A DNA stretch of 64,000 nt, taken from the NCBI RefSeq assembly GCF_000186225.1, contig NC_014933.1:3534001-3598000 (forward strand). The letters are read 5' to 3'. This document shows positions 8,959-17,440 of the stretch, piece by piece (the stretch's first letter is position 1; every line of letters begins with the position of its first letter). Below the pieces are notes generated by a model. That model made no database searches. It was not told the DNA's origin and saw only the letters and a program-made list of their open reading frames with translations. The stretch comes from Bacteroides helcogenes P 36-108 (GTDB lineage Bacteria > Bacteroidota > Bacteroidia > Bacteroidales > Bacteroidaceae). The translations under genes were made by a program, and so were the position numbers.

Positions 8959-10446
8959 TCATCCTCTTATGATATCATCAAAATCCGCTTCCAATTCCGT
9001 ATTATGTTGAAAGTCCCAAAGAGTGAGACTGCGAAGCTGGTAAAAATAATACCAAAAATAATAGAGTTCAGAAATATGTTTCTGACGCGCTTTATCCTTA
9101 GAATTCTGTGCATCATTCAGATCCAATGTGCTTATCTTACCGATCATAAACGTTTCGACACTGGTCTGATAACGTTTTTCAGCAATAATATCCGCTTCTT
9201 CAGCAATACCCAACTGTTGTGCCTGATTATTGAAATTCGCCACTAACAAAAATATATCCTGATTAAAATTCATCTGCTCTTGACGAAGTTTTGACAAGAC
9301 CACTTCACGATTGCTCCTTGCAACCCGTACCTTTCCACGCCTTTTACCCCAATCGAGGATAGGTATCTTAACTCCCACCTTTACAATTTGGTTATCAAGC
9401 AAATCCTGATAAGCAGAGGAAAATTCGCGATTTTGTCCAGTATAACCCACACTGGCAAAAAGATCAATGCTTCTTAAGTTCCCTCGTGCCGTAGCTACTT
9501 CATAATCCGCTTCCAATTGACGCCGCCGAATATTTTGTGCAAAAGAGTTACGTTCCAGCGCCTTATTTAAGACATAGTCATACTCCATTTTGATATTAGG
9601 AACAGAAGCAGGCAATACCGGATTCAGGCTTTCTTGTTCGGATACACTCAAAAAAGAACGAAGCTGAAACATCTTAGCATTCAAATTACTTTCCGCTTCC
9701 GTAACGTCAGCCTTACCTTGCAGGGAATTCAGTTTAAGTTGCAATAAATCATTCTCCGAAATTTGTCCCATTTTGCGTTTTGCGATGGCCACCTCATAAA
9801 GCCGATCAGCATTCTTTTTATTCTGCTGTGCCGTAGCAAGTGCTTCTTTAGCCAACAATAACTGAAAAAAGTATGTGATAGTTTTCATAGTTACTTCTTC
9901 CGTAGCCGAAATAAAAGCTGCTTTTACCTCGGCATAACGTACAGGTTCGATACGACGATTCCACCTTAAACTATTCACACCGAAAATGGGCTGTGTCAAT
10001 TCGAGACTTATAGGAACAGACATAAACTGCCTGTCTCCTCCCGTCCCCAACTGTTTGAGATAATTCAGAGAAGAAGCCAAAGATAACTTACCACCTGTAA
10101 ACCAAATATTCTGATCAATAGAAAGCTGACCAGACAAGCCTAATGTATTATTACGGACGAAGCTATAAGAACCATCTGAATTTTGATAAGTGCTGTACGA
10201 CTTATTATAATTTGGCAATGTTCCGGTAAAATTCACTTCCGGTAACAAATCTGCACGAAAAGTACGATATTCCCAATAAACGGTTCTCAACTCATTCAAA
10301 GCAACGGCTGCATCCACGGACTGACTACGTGCCAGAGCGATGGCCTCTGACAAGGTGATACTGCGTTCACGTTCCGCCGTGTCGTTTTTTGCCGAAACAG
10401 CCAAGGACAGTAAAAAACAAGCTGTGAGTAAAAAAAAATTTTTCAT
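8959..10446 (-). CDS. TolC-family outer-membrane efflux protein
   Basis: 495 residues with a signal peptide (MKNFFLLTACFLLSLAVSA). Two repeated OEP-type halves with long helices and the usual internal motif QPIFGVNSLRW / VKVGVKIPILDWGKRRGKV identify a TolC-type channel, which spans the outer membrane and periplasm as the exit duct of a tripartite pump. No inner-membrane pump or adaptor gene is adjacent, so it either serves a distant pump or works in stress-linked secretion. A near-consensus sigma-54 promoter sits 33-48 nt upstream, with the NtrC-type regulator and kinase directly downstream in the same direction. Confidence 0.93.
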   Translation of the reverse strand: MKNFFLLTACFLLSLAVSAKNDTAERERSITLSEAIALARSQSVDAAVALNELRTVYWEYRTFRADLLPEVNFTGTLPNYNKSYSTYQNSDGSYSFVRNNTLGLSGQLSIDQNIWFTGGKLSLASSLNYLKQLGTGGDRQFMSVPISLELTQPIFGVNSLRWNRRIEPVRYAEVKAAFISATEEVTMKTITYFFQLLLAKEALATAQQNKKNADRLYEVAIAKRKMGQISENDLLQLKLNSLQGKADVTEAESNLNAKMFQLRSFLSVSEQESLNPVLPASVPNIKMEYDYVLNKALERNSFAQNIRRRQLEADYEVATARGNLRSIDLFASVGYTGQNREFSSAYQDLLDNQIVKVGVKIPILDWGKRRGKVRVARSNREVVLSKLRQEQMNFNQDIFLLVANFNNQAQQLGIAEEADIIAEKRYQTSVETFMIGKISTLDLNDAQNSKDKARQKHISELYYFWYYFYQLRSLTLWDFQHNTELEADFDDIIRG

Positions 10447-10478
10447 GTTCAGTCTTTAAAATTATCACCAACAGAAAG

Positions 10479-10494
10479 ACAAAGACCGTGCCAA
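10479..10494 (-). promoter_or_regulatory. Probable sigma-54 (-24/-12) promoter of the tolC-regulator-kinase operon
   Basis: The minus strand reads TTGGCACGGTCTTTGT. Compared with the sigma-54 consensus TTGGCACG-N4-TTGC it deviates only in the last base of the -12 box (TTGT for TTGC). It lies 33 nt upstream of the tolC-like ATG, leaving a leader of about 20 nt. The adjacent gene encodes a sigma-54 activator, making the site functionally coherent. Confidence 0.72.
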
Positions 10495-10564
10495 GTGGCA
10501 AGAAAGAGTTCAAAGGGGAGTTGTGTTCATTTTCGGACAGTGAGAATGTTCGATTGCGAACGAT

Positions 10565-10588
10565 AGGGAGTGCTTTACAGCACTCCCT
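10565..10588 (-). terminator. Hairpin at the end of the his operon
   Basis: A perfect 10-bp inverted repeat (AGGGAGTGCT / AGCACTCCCT, 4-nt loop) spans the hisB stop codon. A second small dyad (GTTCG-N4-CGAAC) follows downstream. There is no strong T-run, so this may be a weak or Rho-assisted terminator or a 3'-end stabilising hairpin rather than a classical intrinsic terminator. Confidence 0.45.
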
Positions 10589-11675
10589 TCGAACTTGGCA
10601 GCCCAAAGTGATAAATATCCCGTTTTACTGCCATTTTCAATGCACGTGCCAGTGCCTTGAAGATACCTTCTATCTTATGATGTTCATTCTGGCCTTCCGC
10701 CTTGACATTAAGATTCATTTTAGCTGCATCACTCAATGATTTGAAAAAATGCAGAAACATTTCAGTAGGCATTTCCCCAATCTTCTCACGTTTGAACTCA
10801 GCATCCCATACAAGCCAGGGACGGCCACCGAAATCAAGGCATACTTGGCACAAGCAATCATCCATAGGCAAAGCATAGCCATATCGTTCAATCCCACGCT
10901 TGCTACCTAATGCCTGATAGAGACATTCACCCAAGGTAAGTGCAACATCTTCTATCGTATGGTGTTCATCCACTTCCAAATCACCTTTAACATAAACGAT
11001 CAGATCCATACTTCCATGTTTTCCTATCTGCTCCAGCATGTGGTCAAAAAAGCCGATTCCAGAATGAATGTCACAATTTCCATCACCATCCAAGTTCAAG
11101 GATACATAAATATCCGTTTCTTTCGTTATACGATGTATTTCCGCCTTCCGTTCACCTGCAAAAAGGAATTCAGCAACTTTATCCCAATCCTTCGTAACAA
11201 GTGCACATGGAAGATCCGTATCGTCTTGCAGCAATATAGCACGACATCCTAAGTTTAATGCCAGTTCCACATCCGTAGGACGGTCACCTATCACATAACT
11301 GTTCTCCAGATCATACTCTGGATTATTCAGATATTTTGTAAGCATACCCGTACGGGGTTTCCGAGTTGGAGCAAACTCTTCAGGCATACTTCGGTCAATA
11401 CAAATGTCATCAAATATAACGCCCTCACCCTCCAGCGTCTTCAGCATGAGATTATGTGCCGGCCAAAATGTTTCTTCCGGAAATGAAGCAGTGCCCAGTC
11501 CATCTTGGTTTGTCACCATCACAAATTCAAAATCCAATCTGCTACGGATAAAACCAAGATTACGCATTACTTTCGGATAAAACTCCAACTTCTCCAATGA
11601 GTCCAATTGATAGCTTATGGGCGGCTCAATAACCAAAGTACCGTCACGATCTATAAATAATACTTTTTTCTTCAT
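10575..11675 (-). CDS. hisB: Bifunctional histidinol-phosphatase / imidazoleglycerol-phosphate dehydratase
   Basis: 366-residue fusion enzyme of histidine biosynthesis, carrying out steps 6 and 8. Residues 1-165 are a HAD phosphatase (DRDGTLV, nucleophile D9; late motif [12 protein letters not shown]). Residues ~173-366 are the dehydratase ([44 protein letters not shown]), with its paired His-rich manganese sites. It overlaps the hisC stop by 4 nt (ATGA) and is the last gene of hisGDCB. The fusion matches the architecture known from enterobacteria and many Bacteroidetes. Confidence 0.96.
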   Translation of the reverse strand: MKKKVLFIDRDGTLVIEPPISYQLDSLEKLEFYPKVMRNLGFIRSRLDFEFVMVTNQDGLGTASFPEETFWPAHNLMLKTLEGEGVIFDDICIDRSMPEEFAPTRKPRTGMLTKYLNNPEYDLENSYVIGDRPTDVELALNLGCRAILLQDDTDLPCALVTKDWDKVAEFLFAGERKAEIHRITKETDIYVSLNLDGDGNCDIHSGIGFFDHMLEQIGKHGSMDLIVYVKGDLEVDEHHTIEDVALTLGECLYQALGSKRGIERYGYALPMDDCLCQVCLDFGGRPWLVWDAEFKREKIGEMPTEMFLHFFKSLSDAAKMNLNVKAEGQNEHHKIEGIFKALARALKMAVKRDIYHFGLPSSKGVL

Positions 11676-12709
11676 CGGTATTTCTTTAATGCTTCTATCA
11701 GTATTTCATTTTCCATCCTTGTCCCCACCGTCACACGCAAGCAGTTTCCGCAAAGTGAAACAGAATTGCGGTTACGAACAATAATACCCTCTCCTACCAA
11801 ATAATTATAGATGTTCACGGCATCTGTCACACGCACCAAGAAGAAGTTTGCATCCGAAGGGAATAATTTTACGGTACAGGGCAAGGCTGCAAATTCTGTT
11901 TCCAAATCCTCACGTGCTTCCTTCAAGGTCTTTACCCAGCGTTCTATTTCATAATAGCGGTGAAGCATCTCCATTGCTTGTTTCTGTGTCAGTTCGTTCA
12001 CGTTATAAGGATACTTTATCTTGCTGAGAATACCGATGACTTGTGGCGAAGCAAAAGCCATACCCAAACGAATAGCGGCACATCCCCACGCTTTGGAAAA
12101 GGTTTGAAGAAGGATGAGGTTAGGATACTTTCCCAAATTCTCCAAAAATGAAGGAGCTTCTGAAAAGTCGTTATAAGCCTCGTCTAACACAACCAGACCA
12201 TTGAAACCGCAAATCAGCTTCTCTATTTCACTGCGGAGGAGATCATTTCCCGTTGGATTATTCGGAGAGCAAAGGAAGATAAGCTTTGTATGCTCATCTG
12301 CCGTTTCAAGCAATTTATCTGCCGAAAAACAAAAATTCTCATCAAGTAGTACCTTACGGTATTCCACATCATTCACTTCTGCACAAATCTGGTACATACC
12401 ATAGGTAGGATCGATGGCCACCACATTATCTATCTGCGGCTCACAAAAGGCACGATATACCAAGTCGATGGCCTCATCGCTGCCATTTCCCAAAAAGATA
12501 TGTTCGGGACTGATTTTCTTTATCTTGGACAATTCCTTTTTCAGTTCCCTCTGCATGGGATCCGGATATCGGTTATGGGGCATGTTATACGGATTCTCAT
12601 TAGCATCGAGAAACACAGATGCAGCCACACCATTATACTCGTCGCGTGCCGAAGAATAAGGCTTCAAACGCCATATATTCGGCCGGGTCAATTCTTGCAA
12701 TGTTTTCAT
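11672..12709 (-). CDS. hisC: Histidinol-phosphate aminotransferase
   Basis: About 345 residues, PLP fold-type I. Visible landmarks are DANENPY near the N-terminus, [15 protein letters not shown] (cofactor phosphate binding), [17 protein letters not shown] and the PLP-lysine motif [16 protein letters not shown]. It makes histidinol phosphate from imidazole-acetol phosphate and glutamate. The longest frame starts at TTG (12715); I chose ATG 12709, two codons in. It lies 22 nt downstream of hisD and overlaps hisB by 4 nt, so it is co-transcribed and would be controlled by the his leader. Confidence 0.95.
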   Translation of the reverse strand: MKTLQELTRPNIWRLKPYSSARDEYNGVAASVFLDANENPYNMPHNRYPDPMQRELKKELSKIKKISPEHIFLGNGSDEAIDLVYRAFCEPQIDNVVAIDPTYGMYQICAEVNDVEYRKVLLDENFCFSADKLLETADEHTKLIFLCSPNNPTGNDLLRSEIEKLICGFNGLVVLDEAYNDFSEAPSFLENLGKYPNLILLQTFSKAWGCAAIRLGMAFASPQVIGILSKIKYPYNVNELTQKQAMEMLHRYYEIERWVKTLKEAREDLETEFAALPCTVKLFPSDANFFLVRVTDAVNIYNYLVGEGIIVRNRNSVSLCGNCLRVTVGTRMENEILIEALKKYR

Positions 12710-12731
12710 ACTCAATATTCAAGATTATATT

Positions 12732-14012
12732 TTATAATGATTTCAACCGAACGGTAACGGCATTTTTATGCGCATCCAGATGCTCGCTGGCAGCCATCAC
12801 CTCAATGGAAGGTCCGATATTCCGCATTCCTTCCGGACAGATTTCCTGAAAGGTAATCTTGCGGACGAAACTATCCAGACTAACACCGCTATATGCTTTG
12901 GCATAACCATTTGTCGGCAAGGTATGATTAGTCCCCGAAGCATAATCACCGGCACTTTCTGGTGACAGGGAGCCTAAAAAGACAGAACCAGCATTCACTA
13001 TTTTCTCTGCAACAGACATATAATCCGCAGCTTCGATGATAAGATGTTCGGGGGCATAGGTATTTGTCAGTTCAATGGCTTCAGCCATATCCCGCACTAC
13101 AATCAACTTGCTTCCTGCCAATGATTTTTCAGCGATTTCCTTACGCGGCAACACGGCTAACTGACGCTCCACTTCTTCTTTTACCATCTGCCGCAAGCGG
13201 GCCGAGGTAGTGATCAACAAGGCCTGGCTATCCACTCCGTGTTCGGCCTGACTTAGCAAATCGGCTGCAACAAATACAGGATTGGCTGTTTCATCCGCCA
13301 GAACTTCAACTTCGGAAGGTCCTGCAGGCATGTCGATAGCAACATCGCGCAGGCTTACCAATTGTTTGGCCGCCATAACATACTGGTTGCCAGGACCGAA
13401 TATTTTATATACTTTGGGCACACTTTCAGTACCGTAAGCCATAGCAGCAATGGCCTGCACACCACCTGCCTTGACAATATGGTTTATACCAGCAACCTTA
13501 GCTGCAAACAGTATGGCAGGATGCACTTTCCCATCTTTACCCGGAGGCGTGCAAAGCACTATTTCCCGGCATCCCGCAATTCCGGCAGGAACGGCAAGCA
13601 TCAATACGGTGGAGAACAGAGGGGCTGTCCCTCCCGGAATGTATAGCCCCACTTTCTCTATGGCAACAGCTTTCTGCCAACAGAAAATACCCGATTGTGT
13701 TTCTACCTTTTTACCTTCAAAACGTTGTGAAACATGAAAGGCTTCAATATTCCGTTTTGCCAAACGAATGGCAGCTTTCAAGTCTTCGCTCACCAAAATT
13801 TCCGCTTCTGCCAATTCTTCATCCGATACGGCAAGTGAAGCAAGAGTCACCCTATCAAACTTTTCTTCATATTCCAAAATGGCATGGTCACCTTCGGCTT
13901 GCACATGTTCAATAATGCTCCGTACTGTATCGAACAAATTTTCTGTATTCATTACCGGGCGTTTCAGTATTTCCTCCCATTGTGATCTGTCAGGATTGGT
14001 TATCTGTATCAT
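12732..14012 (-). CDS. hisD: Histidinol dehydrogenase
   Basis: 426 residues. It performs the last two oxidations of histidine synthesis (histidinol to histidine, NAD- and zinc-dependent). Family motifs visible are IFGPGNQYVMAAKQLV, DMPAGPSEVEVLAD, LLSQAEHGVDSQALL and NAGSVFLGSLSPESAGDYAS followed by GTNHTLPT, carrying the zinc and catalytic His and Glu residues. Usual family length. It is 13 nt downstream of hisG and 22 nt upstream of hisC. Confidence 0.96.
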   Translation of the reverse strand: MIQITNPDRSQWEEILKRPVMNTENLFDTVRSIIEHVQAEGDHAILEYEEKFDRVTLASLAVSDEELAEAEILVSEDLKAAIRLAKRNIEAFHVSQRFEGKKVETQSGIFCWQKAVAIEKVGLYIPGGTAPLFSTVLMLAVPAGIAGCREIVLCTPPGKDGKVHPAILFAAKVAGINHIVKAGGVQAIAAMAYGTESVPKVYKIFGPGNQYVMAAKQLVSLRDVAIDMPAGPSEVEVLADETANPVFVAADLLSQAEHGVDSQALLITTSARLRQMVKEEVERQLAVLPRKEIAEKSLAGSKLIVVRDMAEAIELTNTYAPEHLIIEAADYMSVAEKIVNAGSVFLGSLSPESAGDYASGTNHTLPTNGYAKAYSGVSLDSFVRKITFQEICPEGMRNIGPSIEVMAASEHLDAHKNAVTVRLKSL

Positions 14013-14025
14013 AATTAGACTTTTT

Positions 14026-14880
14026 TTAAATTATCATTTTCTCAATCGGAAGCACCAATATTCCTTCTGCTCCCAATACTTTCAGCTTACCGATAATCTC
14101 CCAAAAGCACTTTTCGTCCAATACCGTATGTACTGAACACCAATCTTCCTGCGCCAATGGCATCACCGTCGGACTTTTCATTCCCGGAAGTACAGCTACA
14201 ATCTCATCCAGCTTATCCTTCGGGGCATTCATCAGTACATATTTCTTATCCTCCGCTGTTTTCACAGCATCCATGCGAAACAGAAGCTCTCGCAATATTT
14301 CCTGTTTTTCTTCTCCCAGATTCTTATTTCCGATCAGCAAGGCTTCCGATTTCATTACCACTTCCACTTCTTTCAGACGATTGCTCACCAAAGTAGAACC
14401 TGAACTGACGATATCAAAAATAGCATCTGCCAATCCTATGCCTGGCGCCACTTCTACTGAGCCCGTAATGACGTGTATCTCGGCATTAACCTCGTTTTCT
14501 TTTAAGAATCGAGAAAGAATACCCGGATAGGATGTCGCAATTTTCTTTCCGTGAAACCACTGTACTCCCGGATAATCAATATCCTTTGGCATGGCTAATG
14601 ACAAACGACATTTACTAAATCCCAATCGTTTAACTATTTCCGCATCCTCTTTTTTCTCAATGAACTCATTCTCACCTACGATACCAATATCTGCAACCCC
14701 GGTAGCCACAGATTGTGGAATATCATCGTCTCTCAAAAATAACACTTCCAAAGGAAAGTTCGAGGATTGCACCAGCAACGAACGTTTCATGGCGCTCAAT
14801 TTAATATCTGATTCTCCCAAAAATGCCATTGTCTCATCATATAGACGACCTTTGGCTTGCACTGCAATTCTTAGCAACAT
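14026..14880 (-). CDS. hisG: ATP phosphoribosyltransferase, long form
   Basis: 284 residues, first committed step of histidine synthesis (ATP plus PRPP). The catalytic part has DIGIVGENEF, RLGFSKCRLSLA and the PRPP loop region GLADAIFDIVSSGSTLVSN. A C-terminal ACT-like regulatory domain (about 210-284, with VLMNAPKDKLDEIVAVLPG) marks the long, histidine-feedback-inhibited form that does not need HisZ. It is the first structural gene of hisGDCB; a leader-peptide attenuator sits 48-180 nt upstream, so transcription and enzyme activity both appear to respond to histidine. Confidence 0.96.
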   Translation of the reverse strand: MLLRIAVQAKGRLYDETMAFLGESDIKLSAMKRSLLVQSSNFPLEVLFLRDDDIPQSVATGVADIGIVGENEFIEKKEDAEIVKRLGFSKCRLSLAMPKDIDYPGVQWFHGKKIATSYPGILSRFLKENEVNAEIHVITGSVEVAPGIGLADAIFDIVSSGSTLVSNRLKEVEVVMKSEALLIGNKNLGEEKQEILRELLFRMDAVKTAEDKKYVLMNAPKDKLDEIVAVLPGMKSPTVMPLAQEDWCSVHTVLDEKCFWEIIGKLKVLGAEGILVLPIEKMII

Positions 14881-14927
14881 AAGATTCTCAATTTATGATT
14901 TATTCTTTATATCTCCAAATTTCCAGA

Positions 14928-14966
14928 AAACAAAAACGAGGCTTACCAATATCGGCAAGCCTCGTT
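14928..14966 (-). terminator. Intrinsic attenuator terminator of the his operon
   Basis: On the minus strand AACGAGGCTTGCC and GGTAAGCCTCGTT form a 13-bp stem (one G-U pair) with a 6-nt loop, followed by TTTGTTTT. It lies between the His-rich leader peptide and hisG, where an attenuator is expected. A leader segment CGGTGGGC (minus strand of about 15001-15008) can pair with GCTTGCCG in the 5' arm (with G-U pairs), giving a plausible antiterminator that exists only when the ribosome stalls at the His codons. Confidence 0.9.
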
Positions 14967-15010
14967 ATTCTATGTTCTACATCCACATATACACTCATAC
15001 GCCCACCGGA

Positions 15011-15058
15011 TTATTCGTCAGGATAATGATGGTGATGATGTGCTACGATATTCTTCAT
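15011..15058 (-). CDS. hisL: his operon leader peptide (five consecutive histidines)
   Basis: A 15-codon frame reads MKNIVAHHHHHYPDE then stop, with GGAAAAT just upstream of the ATG. Five His codons in a row directly before a strong terminator and hisG are the hallmark of a ribosome-mediated attenuation leader: with charged His-tRNA scarce, stalling here would free the antiterminator segment; with histidine plentiful, the ribosome reaches the stop codon, covers 15001-15007 and lets the terminator form. The peptide itself has no expected function. Too short for ordinary gene prediction. Confidence 0.9.
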   Translation of the reverse strand: MKNIVAHHHHHYPDE

Positions 15059-15077
15059 ATTTTCCGTTTTGATGCGA

Positions 15078-15109
15078 CAAAAGTAAACTATTCATTTAAA
15101 GCATCCAAA
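15078..15109 (-). promoter_or_regulatory. Primary-sigma promoter of the his operon
   Basis: A perfect Bacteroides promoter on the minus strand: -33 box TTTG (15106-15109), 20-nt spacer, -7 box TACTTTTG (15078-15085), matching TTTG-N19-21-TAnnTTTG. Transcription would start near 15071, about 13 nt upstream of the leader-peptide ATG. Confidence 0.88.
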
Positions 15110-15198
15110 TATTTATCATGAAAAGTTTATTTTTTCTTTCATTTTCTCATTTTATTGAAATACAAGCTCTCATTTCAGCAACTTCCATATCGCTCCTT

Positions 15199-15690
15199 CT
15201 ATAGTAACGGTAATATTTCTTCCGGTTCTACATCACAATGGTGGAAATACATCTCTTTTTCAGCCTTCTCTTTCGGAAAAGTAAAATAAATGCAGGTAGC
15301 TTCTGTACAGAGTTCCCCCTGACTATTGTATAAACGCGCTTCTATAACAGCAATATTGCGCTTTTGCTCGCTAAGGAAAGCACGCAATACAACGTGAGTG
15401 TCGTTTATGGATATAGATTTGCGAAAGCGAGTCTCCATCCTGGAAGTCACCCCACCAGTCTGTAATTTGCGAAACACTACCCAACCACAGATTTCATCCA
15501 GTAACACAGACTGAATACCACCATGCAAAGTATTCAACCACCCTTGGTATTCCGGGCGTGGTTTCCAGATGCTTACTATCTCATTACCATCCTCATAAAA
15601 TTCCATTCTCACACCAGCTTCATTGTCAGGAGAACAACCGAAGCAATTGTAACCTTCCATATTTTTCCATGGATTGATAATCTTCTTCAT
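15199..15690 (-). CDS. PaaI-type hotdog thioesterase
   Basis: 163 residues with the single hotdog fold of the PaaI/acyl-CoA thioesterase family: NTLHGGIQSVLLDEICGWV carries the conserved HGG and the acidic residue on the hot-dog helix. Members hydrolyse acyl-CoA thioesters; the substrate cannot be read here. It starts 8 nt after the fucP stop, so it is probably the last gene of the fucose operon, which is an unexpected partner. A possible link is clearing acyl-CoA formed from lactaldehyde or propanediol metabolism, but that is speculation. A tiny frame with an AAGGAG site (15147-15188, 13 residues) follows it. Confidence 0.85.
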   Translation of the reverse strand: MKKIINPWKNMEGYNCFGCSPDNEAGVRMEFYEDGNEIVSIWKPRPEYQGWLNTLHGGIQSVLLDEICGWVVFRKLQTGGVTSRMETRFRKSISINDTHVVLRAFLSEQKRNIAVIEARLYNSQGELCTEATCIYFTFPKEKAEKEMYFHHCDVEPEEILPLL

Positions 15691-15698
15691 GACAGTTT

Positions 15699-17021
15699 TT
15701 AATTAGTTCTTTTTTCACGCATATATGAACGATGTCCGTATATGATAATCACAATAAAACAAATTAAAGGCAATATAAACGAAAGATTTACAGCAGGCAT
15801 TCCCAATAATATATGCCGGTCAATAATACTCGCTTGAAGTGGTGGCAAAATCGATCCGCCTAAAATAGCCATAATCAATCCTGCAGCTCCAAATTTAGCA
15901 TCGTCCCCCAATCCTTGCAGAGCAATTCCGTAAATAGTAGGAAACATCAGCGACATACAAGCAGAAATCCCAACGAGACAATACATGCCCCATATATTTT
16001 GCAGGCAAATAACCCCGATTGTAAACATCAGTGCTGCAACGGCCAATATTTTCAACAATAATCCCGGACTGAGATAGCGTAGAATAAAAGTACAGACAAA
16101 ACGACTGATACAGAAAATTATCATTGCAATAATGTTGTATTCCTGTGACAATACCTCCGCAGCTTTTTCTTCCATTCCTCCATCCATAAACAAACGTGTA
16201 CCGTATTGTATGATAAAAGTCCAGCACATGATCTGGGCTCCGACATAAAAGAATTGGGCTATGACTCCTTCCCGATAATGCTTGATACAAAAAATTCGTT
16301 TCAAGGTAGGAATAAAGTTTATGTTATGAGACTGATCTGCATTTTTAGGCATCTTCATCATTCTGATCAGTAGGAGCATTACCAAAACAACAATGCCAAT
16401 GATGAGATACGGTGCAATCAATACACCCAAATCAGAATCACGTACCAATTCAAACTCAGCAGTTGACAATCCACTACGTTCAGCCGTATCCATCGGATCC
16501 AATCTATTCTGAATAAAATTCATTGCCACGTACATTCCAAGTAGAGATCCCATCGGATTGAAAGACTGAGCCAAATTCAACCGACGAGTAGCAGTTTCCT
16601 CTGTCCCCATTGACAGGATATAAGGATTACAACTCGTTTCGAGAAAAGACAATCCACACGTCAAGATGAAATAAGCAATCAAAAATGGATAATAACTACC
16701 TATCAGCATAGCAGGAAAAAACAGAAAAGCACCAAGCGCATACATGCCTAATCCCAAGAGTACCCCTGCTTTATATGAAAACTTACGAATAAACATAGCT
16801 GCCGGAAAAGCCATTGCAAAATAACCGCCATAGAAAGCAACTTGCACCAGAGCGCCGTCTGTGACACTCATACGAAAAATTTTAGAAAAAGCTTTCACCA
16901 TCGGATTAGTTATGTCATTAGCAAATCCCCAAAGGGAAAAACAGCTTGTTATCAATATAAAAGGTATCAGATAGCTTATGCCATCCTTACTTAAAATAGA
17001 AGTTTTTTTTGTGTTATTCAT
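15699..17021 (-). CDS. fucP: L-fucose:proton symporter
   Basis: 440 residues, major facilitator superfamily with 12 predicted helices. The FucP subfamily signature is visible: FALWGFANDITNPMVKAF-like region (here FSLWGFANDITNPMV) and SFLETSCNPYILSMGTEE. It imports L-fucose across the inner membrane. It sits after the mutarotase gene (20-nt gap) and before the thioesterase gene in the fucose operon, which fixes the substrate with good confidence despite related transporters for other sugars. Confidence 0.94.
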   Translation of the reverse strand: MNNTKKTSILSKDGISYLIPFILITSCFSLWGFANDITNPMVKAFSKIFRMSVTDGALVQVAFYGGYFAMAFPAAMFIRKFSYKAGVLLGLGMYALGAFLFFPAMLIGSYYPFLIAYFILTCGLSFLETSCNPYILSMGTEETATRRLNLAQSFNPMGSLLGMYVAMNFIQNRLDPMDTAERSGLSTAEFELVRDSDLGVLIAPYLIIGIVVLVMLLLIRMMKMPKNADQSHNINFIPTLKRIFCIKHYREGVIAQFFYVGAQIMCWTFIIQYGTRLFMDGGMEEKAAEVLSQEYNIIAMIIFCISRFVCTFILRYLSPGLLLKILAVAALMFTIGVICLQNIWGMYCLVGISACMSLMFPTIYGIALQGLGDDAKFGAAGLIMAILGGSILPPLQASIIDRHILLGMPAVNLSFILPLICFIVIIIYGHRSYMREKRTN

Positions 17022-17041
17022 GGATCAAAAGACTCTTTTAG

Positions 17042-17434
17042 TTATTTATCATACAAATGGAACATACGCTCCATAGGCTGCCATTTTTCTGCCGACGTGC
17101 TGCCAGGCTCTGTTGATTGAAAAACAGCCATATAATCTTCCCATTCCTGCTGACGGGGCAAAGCAGCAAGGCGCTCCATTGCTTCATTCCAATTGAAATC
17201 CAAAGGAGTCTCAACTATCATAAATAGCCGGGAGCCCGAAATATAAATCTCCATTTCAAGAATTCCAACTTCACGGATACCAGCCAATATCTCAGGCCAA
17301 ATGTTCGTTTGGTCATGGCGACGACGATATTCCGCTATCAGCGCAGGATTATCTCGCAAGTCCAATGTCCGGCAATAACGTTCTACCGGTTGATTATATT
17401 CCTTAACACGATAACTTTTGAAAGTTGATTCCAT
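17042..17434 (-). CDS. RhaM-type sugar mutarotase, probably acting on L-fucose
   Basis: 130 residues of the L-rhamnose mutarotase family (dimeric alpha/beta barrel): YCRTLDLRDNPALIAEYRRRH, NIWPEILAGIREVGILEMEIY and the acidic C-terminal part with the conserved WQPMERMFHL. It interconverts alpha and beta anomers of a 6-deoxy sugar. Position between fucK (6-nt gap) and fucP argues that fucose is the substrate and that this family replaces FucU of Escherichia coli here. Family certain; substrate inferred. Confidence 0.88.
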   Translation of the reverse strand: MESTFKSYRVKEYNQPVERYCRTLDLRDNPALIAEYRRRHDQTNIWPEILAGIREVGILEMEIYISGSRLFMIVETPLDFNWNEAMERLAALPRQQEWEDYMAVFQSTEPGSTSAEKWQPMERMFHLYDK

Positions 17435-17440
17435 TATTTT

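Noticed and set aside
15011..15058. Reading the CAT/CAC run as a simple-sequence repeat
   Set aside because: The codons mix CAT and CAC and lie in a translatable frame before a terminator and hisG, so a leader peptide explains it better.
14591..15121. 176-codon plus-strand frame over hisG and its leader
   Set aside because: It runs antisense to hisG, crosses the leader and terminator, and has no recognisable domain or start signal.
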